In this document: positions 21,801 through 32,579 of the stretch, in pieces | Layout of the letters: every line of letters begins with the position of its first letter | Numbering within the stretch: the first letter of the stretch is position 1 | NCBI RefSeq assembly: GCF_932526225.1 | Contig: NC_064037.1 | Location: forward strand, 5,537,703-5,601,702 | From: Nematostella vectensis | Taxonomy: Eukaryota; Cnidaria; Anthozoa; Actiniaria; Edwardsiidae | Direction: 5' to 3' | DNA length: 64,000 nt | The notes under the pieces: generated by a model | Told to the model about the DNA's origin: nothing | Databases searched by the model: none | The model's input: the letters and a program-made list of their open reading frames with translations, nothing else | Program-made: the position numbers and the translations under genes

Positions 21801-24349
21801 TACTGTTCTGTGCTGTTGTGCGTACTGTTCTGTACTGTTGTGCGTACTGTTCTGTACTGTTGTGTGTACTGTTCTGTGCTGTTGTGTGCACTGTTCTGTA
21901 CTGTTGTGTGCACTGTTCTGTACTGTTGTGCGCACTGTTCTGTACTGTTGTGTGTACTGTTCTGTACTGTTGTGTGTACTGTTCTGTGCTGTTGTGTGCA
22001 CTGTTCTGTGCTGTTGTGTGTACTGTTCTGTACTGTTGTGTGCACTGTTCTGTACTGTTGTGCACACTGTTCTGTACTGTTGTGTGTACTGTTCTGTACT
22101 GTTGTGTGACTGTTCTGTACTGTTGTGCGTACTGTTCTGTACTGTTGTGCGTACTGTTCTGTACTGTTGTGCGCACTGTTCTGTACTGTTGTGTGTACTG
22201 TTCTGTACTGTTGTTGTGTGCACTGTTCTGTACTGTTGTGCGCACTGTTCTGTACTGTTGTGCACACTGTTCTGTACTGTTGTGTGCACTGTTCTGTACT
22301 GTTGTGTGCACTGTTCTGTACTGTTGTGTGTACTGTTCTGTGCTGTTGTGCGTACTGTTCTGTACTGTTGTGCGTACTGTTCTGTGCTGTTGTGCGTACT
22401 GTTCTGTGCTGTTGTGCGTACTGTTCTGTGCTGTTGTGCACACTGTTCTGTGCTGTTGTGCACACTGTTCTGTACTGTTGTGCACACTGTTCTGTACTGT
22501 TGTGCACACTGTTCTGTACTGTTGTGCGTACTGTTCTGTACTGTTGTGCGTACTGTTCTGTACTGTTGTGCGTACTGTTCTGTACTGTTGTGCGCACTGT
22601 TCTGTACTGTTGTGTGTACTGTTCTGTACTGTTGTGCGTACTGTTCTGTACTGTTGTGCGTACTGTTCTGTGCTGTTGTGCGTACTGTTCTGTACTGTTG
22701 TGCGCACTGTTCTGTACTGTTGTGCGTATTGTTCTGTACTGTTGTGTACACTGTTCTGTAATGTTGTGTGTACTGTTCTGTACTGTTGTGCTAACTGTTC
22801 TGTACTGTTGTGCGTACTGTTCTGTACTGTTGTGCGCACTGTTCTGTGCTGTTGTGTGTACTGTTCTGTACTGTTGTGTGTACTGTTCTGTACTGTTGTG
22901 CGTACTGTTCTGTACTGTTGTGCACACTGTTCTGTACTGTTGTGTGCACTGTTCTGTACTGTTGTGCGCACTGTTCTGTACTGTTGTGTGGACTGTTCTG
23001 TACTGTTGTGTGTACTGTTCTGTACTGTTGTGCGCACTGTTCTGTACTGTTGTGCACACTGTTCTGTGCTGTTGTGCGCACTGTTCTGTACTGTTGTGCG
23101 TACTGTTCTGTGCTGTTGTGCACACTGTTCTGTACTGTTGTGTGCACTGTTCTGTACTGTTGTGCACACTGTTCTGTGCTGTTGTGCGCACTGTTCTGTA
23201 CTGTTGTGCACACTGTTCTGTACTGTTGTGCACACTGTTCTGTGCTGTTGTGCGCACTGTTCTGTACTGTTGTGCGTACTGTTCTGTGCTGTTGTGCGTA
23301 CTGTTCTGTACTGTTGTGCACACTGTTCTGTACTGTTGTGTGCACTGTTCTGTACTGTTGTGCGTACTGTTCTGTACTGTTGTGCGTACTGTTCTGTACT
23401 GTTGTGCGTACTGTTCTGTACTGTTGTGTGCACTGTTCTGTACTGTTGTGCGTATTGTTCTGTACTGTTGTGTGCACTGTTCTGTAATGTTGTGTGTACT
23501 GTTCTGTACTGTTGTGCTAACTGTTCTGTACTGTTGTGTGTACTGTTCTGTACTGTTGTGCGCACTGTTCTGTGCTGTTGTGTGTACTGTTCTGTACTGT
23601 TGTGTGTACTGTTCTGTGCTGTTGTGCACACTGTTCTGTACTGTTGTGCGTACTGTTCTGTACTGTTGTGCGTACTGTTCTGTGCTGTTGTGCGTACTGT
23701 TCTGTGCTGTTGTGTGTACTGTTCTGTGCTGTTGTGGGTACTGTTCTGTACTGTTGTGCGCACTGTTCTGTACTGTTGTGCACACTGTTCTGTACTGTTG
23801 TGTGTACTGTTCTGTACTGTTGTGTGCACTGTTCTGTACTGTTGTGTGCACTGTTCTGTACTGTTGTGTGCACTGTTCTGTACTGTTGTGCGCACTGTTC
23901 TGTACTGTTGTGCACACTGTTCTGTGCTGTTGTGTGTACTGTTCTGTACTGTTGTGCGTACTGTTCTGTACTGTTGTGCGTACTGTTCTGTACTGTTGTG
24001 CGCACTGTTCTGTACTGTTGTGTGCACTGTTCTGTACTGTTGTGCACACTGTTCTGTACTGTTGTGCGTACTGTTCTGTACTGTTGTGCGTACTGTTCTG
24101 TGCTGTTGTGCACACTGTTCTGTACTGTTGTGCGTACTGTTCTGTACTGTTGTGTGTACTGTTCTGTACTGTTGTGCGTACTGTTCTGTACTGTTGTGCG
24201 CACTGTTCTGTACTGTTGTGTGCACTGTTCTGTACTGTTGTGCACACTGTTCTGTACTGTTGTGTGCACTGTTCTGTACTGTTGTGTGCACTGTTCTGTA
24301 CTGTTGTGCGTACTGTTTTGTACTGTTGTGCGCACTGTTCTGTACTGTA
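18890..24349. repeat. 22-bp minisatellite, right part, with higher-order repeats
   Basis: About 248 further copies of the 22-bp unit. A stretch of about 1,320 bp (19463-20784) is identical, base for base, to 20963-22284, giving a 1,500-bp higher-order period. The rare TGTTGTTGTGTGCAC variant occurs at 20181, 20711, 21681 and 22211 (530-bp sub-period). A smaller repeat links about 22725-22800 with 23450-23525 (shared GTATTGTTC, TAATGTTG and GTGCTAACTG variants). Single-unit deletions such as GTACTTTCTG at about 19091, 19631 and 21131 mark the same blocks. The array ends in CTGTATGATGTATC. Confidence 0.97.
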
Positions 24350-24960
24350 TGATGTATCATTAGTCTATTTAACCTTAATAGATAAAAATATAAATAATGA
24401 AAAAACAACTACAGTCCGCAACCAACGTGAAAATGAAAATCGATAGTTCCTCCCTTCCACCTTCTAGAAAAGCTATTCTTGACTCGAAGAAAGTAAATAA
24501 ACTCCTCCGTCACACTTTCATGTCTTGCCTCTTCTTTTCAACTCCTAAAATATAAACAATCATAATGGAAACATAGTGTCTTTCCAAGCACATAAGTGGA
24601 TGGGTTTAATGCGTTTTTTTGGCATGAATTGATGAATATCAAATCAGATATTAGACAGTGTAGCGGGTATAATCTTAGAAAATTCTAGTAAAAAAAAACT
24701 TCACCTCGGGCACAATGATTTTTTTTTCTTATTGCGTCATTCCTAAAACCTTATTAGTCTGATATATGACTGCAAACATAGAGTTTGAAAACATCTAGAC
24801 TCATTACAAGCACCTAAAACAGCAATTTTTGACAGGTTGGATGAATATTGTTGAAACACGTCTAGATAATTGAGTGTTGTGCTATAAGCGGTAGAAGAAA
24901 ATCAATCTTCGTGAAGGGGACGAGCTAAGCCTTACTCATCACTCTTGTTACTAAAGTGCA
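24350..24960. other. Intergenic before second unknown gene
   Basis: AT-rich flank of the minisatellite with no coding signal. The last part is presumably the promoter and 5' UTR of the gene at 24961. Confidence 0.35.
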
Positions 24961-25314
24961 ATGGCGAACGTAAGAAAGATATTGGGATTTTTCCAAAGGA
25001 AAAAGGATAAAGTGGTTCACATTGATCAGCAAAAGCCACATAGAAATGACACATCCATAAGAAAGAAGTCCTCTTTATTGACAAACGACAGTTTCGAGAT
25101 AAATCATAACAGTGTTGATGGGGATGAGTGCAAAAGAGCTGCTTCATTTGTGACATTTGTAGATACCTCTAGTGCGTCGCTGAAGGAGAGACGATTCGCT
25201 ATTTGCGAGTGTATCGAGCAATCTTTACCCGGAGCTTATCAAGATAACAACTTACGGGACTCAAGGATGAAACTCACTCAAATCTACACACTGTCCCTTT
25301 ATCTTGTTCTGTAA
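24961..25314 (+). CDS. Unknown protein, RR-CEEIE-tail family member 2
   Basis: A 117-residue intronless frame starting at an ATG (AAAGTGCAATGGCGAAC). I do not recognise the protein. Its N-terminus is basic (VRKILGFFQRKKDKVVH) and resembles the basic block of the genes at 8461-9099 and 35231-35836 (a K-x-L-x-x-x-x-R pattern followed by a His). After a polar linker comes LKERRFAICECIEQSL and a tail containing NNLRDSRMKL that ends YLVL at the stop. At DNA level CGATTCGCTATTTGCGA closely matches CGAATGGCTATTTGCGA of the minus-strand gene. No signal peptide or membrane segment is seen. The shared C-terminal motif supports a real gene; without it the frame is short enough to doubt. Confidence 0.5.
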   Translation: MANVRKILGFFQRKKDKVVHIDQQKPHRNDTSIRKKSSLLTNDSFEINHNSVDGDECKRAASFVTFVDTSSASLKERRFAICECIEQSLPGAYQDNNLRDSRMKLTQIYTLSLYLVL

Positions 25315-28300
25315 TCGACTGATCATTTTGACTGAGCGTTTCGGTTTTGTGTCGCTTTTTATCGAACATGAGCGATTACTTGGAAAGAGGATGGTTTCAG
25401 TGCATCTACACGCTGGGTTTTCGTGGCGATGAAACAAATGGCTGAACTAGGCACCGGTAGAAGGGTAGATTAACAAACGAAGATGACACTACTGTTTTGC
25501 GATAAAAGTAAAGGCCCGGTTCAAAGTGAAATCACACACTCTATGCGATCTATAAATCATAAGATACAACGGGGAAATGGAACTAGTTTAAAGCTGTAGT
25601 GTTTTATTTTTAAAATTATTTTTTGAAAGGCAAAATATAAAAAGAAGAGATTGAAGTTATATTGGCTTTTGATAAGGCTAAGGTTATTGTTGTTTCGTGA
25701 AAAGTAGACAATCGCAAATCTCGCTATTCACGAAACCAAACACTCTATGCGATCTGTAAATCATAAGATACAACGGGGAAATGGAACTAGTTTAAAGCTG
25801 TAGTGTTTTATTTTTAAAATTATTTTTTGAAAGGCAAAATATAAAAAGAAGAGATTGAAGTTATATTGGCTTTTGATAAGGCTAAGGTTATTGTTGTTTC
25901 GTGAAAAATAGACAATCGCAAATCTCGCTATTCACGAAATCTCTTGAAAGCTCTTCAGACATAGAGGTTCCTAGTGAAACCACATATTAGCTTCATATGT
26001 TTTATAAAGTGTATGGCTTTAGTTTACACAGCCGCAATGGCAAAATATCTCAAATTCGATTAAAGAAAGTCTAATATTGCCAAAGTGCAATCTAAGCCGC
26101 TAGTGAAAGATTTAAGAGCTTAAGGAAGAAAAACCGAAAGTCTACTGCAAATAATAGACGAAAGGATCCGTCACTGGTGAACATAAAACGACTAATAAGA
26201 AGTAGTTCGTTTATTTGTCTTGAGACATTTGCCAAAAAATGTTTCTTTTTTTTTCTTAATACAGATAATGGCTCGCGGCGAAAGACGGGAAATCACATTA
26301 TTAAAAATCATCAGGGACAATAAAAAATAATTTAAAGGCAGAAACTGTAATTGCTAGTTTTGTAAACAAATCCAAACAACATAATGTAGGGCTATTATTG
26401 CAAAACAGACCAAGGGGTCTGTGTGTATAAATGAGTGGAACGTGTGGAAACCCGAATGAATTGTCGAAAAGAAGAGTACAAAATTATCCGGTGGGAGGGG
26501 TAGGCATGTAGGTAGGGGGTGGCGTAGGGACCGCAACGCAATTTCCCCACCCCACCCCTACAAGCATTGAGCATTAGGTGTCGACAAAGAAGAGTAAAAA
26601 ATTATCCCGTGGGAGACGTATACGCGTAGCTAAGGGTTAGCGTAGGGGGTCAGGTATAGATATCATGTGCAAAGGTTTCATCAATATGGCGATATTTCTA
26701 TCCGTTTTTGGCTAATGAGGGGAGTGGGGTCAGGGTGATTCGCGCCAGGGATTACTCGAACAGTCACCTCTGGACATCGCCTTAGTGATTCTGTTTTGAT
26801 CAGTTTATTTTTGTTCACGAAACAGACCTTTGCCTTTGACACAAAACGCCATATGCAGCGGCATCAATATGATGATCGAATCCCAGCTTGCAAAGCATAA
26901 ATTACACACAGCCTTAATATAATCGGGATACTTTAAAAACCGCTTCCTTAGAAACTATAAGAGTTACGTTATCTATACCAAGAGAGTATGAGTGTATCAT
27001 TAGTCAAGGGTAATATTCTAATACTAGGATAATAGTGAGATTCTTTTCGTACTAAAATGAAATAAAGCTTTCGGTGTTATCTTGCTAGGCGGGAGTTCGC
27101 CATACTCCTTATATCGAGACTTTAAAGTCTCTTTAGTGATGTCATGGTGTGAAACGAGAGAGCACAAACATGCAGATAAAAGCAAACTTCGAAATGTTTT
27201 CTTTTTCTTGTGCGCTTTTCCACTTCAAAAATGTAGCAAGCAATTATGGAAACAAACGTTTTCAAGCTAAACATTTTACCCACAGTAGCCTTTTGCCTCT
27301 GCAATTGAGGTTGCATATTAAATGGCAATATTACAGGTATTAGGTTCTCGAAAAGTGCATGTCATTTCCTCTAAGCAAAGATAGGGAATGGAAAAAAAGT
27401 TCAAGATCCATAGCATACTGAAAGCGTCTCAACATCGAATGTTCCATAGAGCATATTAACTATCGTATGGTTAACGCCAAGCCCCCTCCCCATGCTAAAA
27501 TGGATAATTTTACAAAACAAAATAGAAATACTTGCAGGTTACCCCGACATTACAAGAATCTATCCATGTTATCATATATTTACCATCGTCAATTTGGATT
27601 ATCTTATTGATTTTCCAAGCTTTTTTCCATACCCCTGTTGATGAAAATGTCACTTAAATCGTCACCGAAGTTATTCCTTGGAGAAGTAAAAAGAAAAAAA
27701 TATAAGCAGAAATTAACCAGAGTTGGCAAATTAAATTGAGTCTACAATAGTTTAAAAATGCATAAATGCTTGAGAATTTGAAACCCATTACAGATTCTTA
27801 TGGTAAAGGAGCTACAGCTTATATTTCCTATTTTTTTTAAACAAACCTATCGACCTAAAGTATTGGCATCTTATTTTTGCAGAGTTGCATTTTATTTCTT
27901 CAAACGTCGTCTACGTTAACCTCACACCCTTATTAAATGCCGCCTGTCGACCACAATGCAACGCAGGCTTGGTTCGAATTTCGTCACATGTTCTTTTGAG
28001 CGGCGAGTGTCTAGGGGTACACCCTTTCCCCTACTCCCCACCTCTTTCCTTGTTGGAAAGTCACCACTTCTAAAACTCTTTGTATATAATCTATGCCTGC
28101 GCTCTCCCCGCGCTCTCCCCTACAAAAATACTAACTTTGCAACGGCTTCTTTGCCTCACATTGTTGATGCTTTAGAGGGCAAAGATTAATCGACCTTCGA
28201 TTCACTTCTCAAGAGCGAATATCAATTCTCGTTCCCAGACCTCCTCCTCCTATTTTGCTTTACGTGAAATTTCAGTTTGAACAGTTTAAAATACGATAAA

Positions 28301-28590
28301 TAGAGCGGGTAATGCCTTGAAAAACACGGGAAAACTGCTATAATATTTGCTTTTTTCGAACCGAGAAAACCTGTATCACATGAAATGCATAAAGCATTTG
28401 TTTTTACAAAAACACTTTCCATTCACAATAGCGCATTGAAAACGACAGATAATATTATGTTATGTGTTGCCACTTACTAAACTAAGTGAAAGCCCCGGGA
28501 AATCACATGATCGTTGTGCTATGGTAATAAGGAGGGATAGATCATTATCATAAAACATTTCTTCTGGCAGCTAGGATAAATTTATGTATA
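25315..28590. other. Intergenic with small duplications
   Basis: No gene is supported. It holds the 204-bp tandem duplication at 25537-25940 and a diverged repeat of about 120 bp spacing, where GAAGAGTACAAAATTATCCGGTGGGAG near 26471 recurs as a variant near 26590. Short open frames on either strand lack motifs. Confidence 0.4.
25537..25940. repeat. 204-bp direct tandem duplication
   Basis: 25537-25740 and 25741-25940 are near-identical; differences seen are A/G in CGATCT(A/G)TAAATC and G/A in GTGAAAA(G/A)TAGAC. Each copy holds an inverted pair GTTTCGTGAA...TTCACGAAA. The duplication is recent. Confidence 0.9.
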
Positions 28591-28597
28591 ACAAACT

Positions 28598-29118
28598 TCT
28601 AGTCTAGTCGGTCAAGCAGATAGACTGAAGGACAAACGAACAAACCCACGCACAGACAGACAAGAGGACAGATCGACAGACAGACGGGCAGACAGACAGA
28701 CCATCTTTACCACCAGGCGGATGACCAAACAAATCGAGGAACAGGCAGACTATCAGACCGTAAGATGAGCAGACAGACGAACCAACGTATGGAAGAAAAT
28801 GCAGAAACAAATGGAAAAACAGGCGTAGAGGACGGACGTACCACTCGACGGACAGACAGGCAGACAGACTCAGAGCCGTAGCAGAACCCGTAAGATTGGG
28901 TGGGTTGGGGGGAGTGGTGGTGGTGGTGGTGGGGGGGGGGGCACAAAGAAACATTAAGAAAATATTGGGGGTACAGCCACCCCCCTACTGGTCATTTCCT
29001 TTTTCTTTTTGAAAGGGGGGCACATGCCCTTCGTGTCCTCCTTGCTACGGCCCTGCAGACTGGACGAACGTACAAACAGACGGGCAAAGACGGAGAGACA
29101 GAAACAGACTGAAGGACT
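28598..29118. repeat. Degenerate (CAGA)n tract, split by a MITE
   Basis: 28598-28870 and 29056-29118 are runs of imperfect CAGA/GACA units (for example GACAGACAGACGGGCAGACA). The tract is interrupted by the MITE at 28871-29055. The frames running through it on the minus strand are low-complexity artefacts. Confidence 0.75.
28871..29055 (+). mobile_element. MITE, copy 1 (CAGAGCCGTAG ends)
   Basis: A 185-bp element with inverted ends CAGAGCCGTAGCAG and (reverse complement of the right end) CAGGGCCGTAGCAAG, flanked by CAGACT on both sides. Its interior shares CCCGTAAGATTG, TTAAGAAAATATTGG and ACAGCCAC-CCCCTAC blocks with the copy at 38801-38975. The GC-rich CAGRG tips resemble hAT elements, but the flanking duplication is 5-6 rather than 8 bp. 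Confidence 0.8.
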
Positions 29119-29119
29119 C

Positions 29120-30140
29120 TTTGAAGATGTACTGTATGATACATCCTTAATTAGTTACCTGATTGCTTGGATTTTTCATGCCATCGCAGATAATGGCAAG
29201 TGTTTTGATGCTGACTATTCTTGGGAAATCACCAAACCCCGCGCCAAATGAAAGCCCAATCAACTCAAATAAATCCAACGATGTGCAAGAGACATCTGTC
29301 CGCATACCGACCCGACTTATTCTTCTTATCAAAATCCCGACTATCACCACCCGGGTCAAGATATTTTGTCGCACAGGATACCATTTAGTTGTGCTACCAG
29401 GGGGGAGGTGCGGGGCAGTATTGACCATAAGAAGGTGGATAGATATGGTGAGTAAAACAATATTATCTCATAACCCTGACATGGTTTTAGTCATATCACA
29501 CAAAAACCCCTCCGTCCCCCTTACACTTACACCCTGATAACATACACACGGGAGTGTATTTCGTTTGTATTGCCACTTGCATCAAGCATAGATAAGTGCT
29601 GTCTGGATAACTTAAATCAGGCTTTGTACGACAGGCTCCTAGGGATTCCACGCATCTCGAACATCAGGCGCGTGTCCAAGAGGAAGGGGGGAGGGGAAGC
29701 GAGGGGTTCGGACCACACCCTGCTCATGTGACCAGATGGGTTCGACTCCGGCTGACCCCGTCTTTGGTAGTTAAGAAGACGGTTGATTTTCTAGTGACCT
29801 ATTACCAGAGCTTAAGGTGCCGACTTGGACTTTATTGATTCGTGGCCGAGTATATATTACTACCCTGAACCCCACCCTGCGTTTTTCTCTAGACACGCCC
29901 CTGGACATAGTGCAATTTAAAAACCGTCCTTAAAAATCTTGGCAAATAAAAACCCAGATCGTTTTGCCATTGACTTATCTTACTATAATCAAAAAAATAT
30001 TTTTCTTCACCAATAAGCGCCCCCTATCCCCTCCCTCAAGCAAAATATCAACAAAAGGACTACCTGAAGGCTGTACTTGTACGCGCTCGCCTGCTTATAA
30101 TCTGACCGAATTGCTCTCTACGTCAGGGGAACAACAAATG
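29120..30140. other. Intergenic; possible pol III box B only
   Basis: No convincing gene. GGTTCGACTCC at 29749-29759 equals the consensus pol III B box and could mark a tRNA-derived SINE, but I find no convincing A box or cloverleaf around it. Frames near 29147-29537 have no recognisable motif. Confidence 0.3.
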
Positions 30141-30814
30141 GAGTATCGTGCGAATTCGTAGTGTTGCAACAAAACGTTACATCGGTATCGCGGGCCCGGG
30201 GAAAGTCTTCTTTACGGTATGGCCCGAGTATCGTGCGAATTCGTAGTATTGCAACAAAACGTTACATCGGTATCGCGGGCTCGGGGAAAGTCTTCTTTAC
30301 GGTATGGCCCGAGTATCGTGCGAATTCGTAGTGTTGCAACAAAACGTTACATCGGTATCGCGGGCTCGGGGAAAGTCTTCTTTACGGTATGGCCCGAGTA
30401 TCGTGCGAATTCGTAGTGTTGCAACAAAACGTTACATCGGTATCGCGGGCTCGGGGAAAGTCTTCTTTACGGTATGGCCCGAGTATCGTGCGAATTCGTA
30501 GTGTTGCAACAAAACGTTACATCGGTATCGCGGGCTCGGGGAAAGTCTTCTTTACGGTATGGCCCGAGTATCGTGCGAATTCGTAGTATTGCAACAAAAC
30601 GTTACATCGGTATCGCGGGCTCGGGGAAAGTCTTCTTTACGGTATGGCCCGAGTATCGTGCGAATTCGTAGTGTTGCAACAAAACGTTACATCGGTATCG
30701 CGGGCTCGGGGAAAGTCTTCTTTACGGTATGGCCCGAGTATCGTGCGAATTCGTAGTGTTGCAACAAAACGTTACATCGGTATCGCGGGCTCGGGGAAAG
30801 TCTTCTTTACGGTA
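30141..30814. repeat. 85-bp tandem repeat, 8 copies
   Basis: Units start at 30141, 30226, 30311, 30396, 30481, 30566, 30651 and 30736 with GAGTATCGTGCGAATTCGTA. Copies differ only at a few bases: GTATTGCA instead of GTGTTGCA in units 2 and 6, and CGGGCCCGGG in unit 1. Each unit ends TTTACGGTATGGCCC, but the last reads TTTACGGTAAGTG. Since 85 is not a multiple of three, overlapping 65-codon frames recur and are not genes. Confidence 0.97.
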
Positions 30815-30830
30815 AGTGAAATGGATGCAA

Positions 30831-30857
30831 CCCCCCCCCCCCCCCCCCCCCCCCCCC
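30831..30857. repeat. Poly-C run
   Basis: 27 consecutive C just downstream of the 85-bp array. This is a simple-sequence tract whose length in the assembly is unreliable. Confidence 0.9.
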
Positions 30858-31214
30858 GTTGGCGGCCAGAAATTTGGTGTGACCGGGTGGTATTTTTGGT
30901 TATTTTAGATTTTGCAAAGATTTTAAGTAAGCGATTTTTGGATTGCGATTATAATTGTTTTACGTATTTTACGGATTGTTTCTCAAACGTGATTCTAATT
31001 CGATCCGTACACGTTTAGGAATTTACTTTCAACATGTTTCAAATTCCTTTAGATTAGTATCAATAGCTTGATAGTGATAATTGACTTAAGTTTAGCGTCC
31101 TTTTACCATTTCCCAGGAAGATTAGTTTCTAAATTTGACAGGACAATGGACGCTGAGTAATATGAGCAGTAGTAAATGTAAGCGTCCCTAGAAAAATGCG
31201 CGTCCCCAAGCGAG

Positions 31215-31222
31215 TATAAAAG
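31215..31222 (+). promoter_or_regulatory. Candidate TATA box
   Basis: TATAAAAG followed 28-30 bases later by a pyrimidine-rich start-like stretch, then about 160 bases of GC-balanced sequence ending in a good donor (GTTGTAAGTAC, 31407-31417). It could drive a first non-coding exon, or belong to an LTR remnant, since AATAAA occurs at 31517. No coding exon confirms either. Confidence 0.3.
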
Positions 31223-31957
31223 CGGCTGTTTTTACAGTATCTGTTAGTTTTTTTTAGTACCGTTGAGCAAAGGTGACGCATTGCTTGCGAGGCGTGATGC
31301 GGGAGCGAGAAATGCAGTTGCTCAGGGAAGACAGTCAGCAGAGATAAGCTACAAGCTTAGAGCGCTGTCCGTACGGGCCTGTCATGCCAGTTGTGTTCAG
31401 TTTGATTTACCGGTTGTAAGTACTTTGGTTTTTAAAACTAGCCTTTGGTTTAGGTTACCTTTTCTCGGGATTTGACTATGTTTGTTATCACTTAAACTTT
31501 ATTATTTAATTTTTTAATAAATCCTTATAAGTCCATGCCTTGCATCATGTATTCGTTCTCACGTTGCCTTTCGCTCGATCGTTTTCGTTTCATTCCATTT
31601 ATTTTTGCCTACTTTTTGGCTAGTGCCAGAACCTGATAGTTTTGCTTTCAGTATTGCATTTGTTTCTACATTTTTCGTAACCGCACGGTTCTTAACGTCA
31701 AGTTCCGACGGTTACATTGGTAATGGGTAATTTCTTATTAAGGGATCATCTTCAAATACTATGCTTTTTCCATATGATACCACAATTTAACAACAATTAC
31801 ACGATTTGGGAGGTTGTGGTCGAGGACGTCCGGTATCCACAAATCACGTGCTCTGATTGGCTTTTTACTGAATTCATCATGCTTCACGTTTTAATTTAAA
31901 AAAACCCACACACCTCATTTTATTTGGAACCATTGACTGTACAAGAGCATTTACAAG

Positions 31958-32184
31958 AGCGCTTTAAAAAGAACTACTTCGATTCATTCAAGTCGACAAA
32001 ATACGAGGGCCAAGGAGCACGAAGAAACGCCCACCAAGCCATTAATCGAAAGGGACATACAAAAAATGCACTAAGGGTGCTTCCCACTCACAAATCGTAC
32101 CAGTTTCTGACAATAGGAGAGGAGGACACGGAAAACACGCAAACAGAAGAGGCCAAGGCACTTGGCATTGATAACTACCATTAG
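31958..32184 (+). CDS. Fibroblast growth factor-like, last exon
   Basis: FGFs are secreted ligands for receptor tyrosine kinases with a beta-trefoil core. The exon reads ERFKKNYFDSFKSTKY, then RRNAHQAINRKGHTKN, then HKSYQFLTI before a charged tail and stop at 32184. This fits the last third of an FGF core: E-x4-N-x-Y-x-x-Y-x-S, then W/Y-V-A-L-N-K-x-G, then a basic linker and Q/H-x-x-x-FLP. The position where family members have Cys upstream is not Cys here, and the usual Tyr-Val before A-[IL]-N is His-Gln. The start at 31958 assumes the acceptor TTTACAAG, placing the boundary where FGF last exons often begin; the open frame extends to 31924. No earlier core exon was found nearby, so it may be far upstream or this may be a stranded exon. 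Confidence 0.5.
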
Positions 32185-32189
32185 GATGA

Positions 32190-32575
32190 GCGTGTCACGT
32201 AGTCTGGGCGTGACACAATGACGCCTACATGTCATGCAACGCGAGCGTGACACAATGATGCTCGTACGTCACAAAACGATAGCATAACACAGTGACGCCT
32301 ACGTGTCACGCAACGAGACCGTAACGCAACAATGCTCGTATGTCACAAAACGATAGTGTAACACAGTGACGCCTACATGACACGCAACAAGCGCGAGACA
32401 CATTGATGTAACTCACGTCACAAAACTAGAGATTAATACAATGATGCTCTTATTTCAAACAACGATAGTGTTACAAGATGACGCCTACTTGTCACACAAC
32501 GAAAGTGTGACATAAAACTCCTACAGGTCACAAAACAAGAGGCTGACACAATGACGCGTACATGTTATTTCTCTA
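32190..32575. repeat. Diverged TGACG-rich repeat array
   Basis: About eight degenerate copies of a roughly 45-bp unit alternating CACAATGACGCCTACATGTCACGCAACG and CAATGCTCGTA(C/T)GTCACAAAACGATAG. Each unit carries TGACG or CGTCA half-sites, the core of CREB/ATF sites. It lies directly after the FGF-like stop codon and would be in its 3' UTR. Confidence 0.75.
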
Positions 32576-32579
32576 CATC

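Noticed and set aside
18757..24408. CRISPR-like array
   Set aside because: Contiguous 22-bp repeats without unique spacers in a eukaryotic genome; it is a minisatellite.
10675..24446. Very long open frames (up to about 1,880 codons) on both strands across the 22-bp minisatellite
   Set aside because: They come from a stop-free repeat unit read in all frames, with 22-residue periodic peptides and no domain; they overlap each other on both strands and run into the LTR.
28604..28954. Cys/Ser-rich minus-strand frame over the CAGA tract
   Set aside because: Simple-sequence translation interrupted by a MITE; not a secreted Cys-rich peptide.
29147..29537. Overlapping 93- and 124-codon frames on opposite strands
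   Set aside because: They occupy the same DNA, have no motif on either strand and no coding bias that I can see.
29749..29759. Perfect pol III B-box sequence (tRNA or SINE?)
   Set aside because: No A box at the right distance and no cloverleaf could be drawn, so no tRNA or SINE is called.
30219..31018. Series of 65-codon frames in the 85-bp array, the last extended to 124 codons
   Set aside because: They are the same peptide recurring every 85 bp because of the tandem repeat and run into the poly-C tract; no coding evidence.
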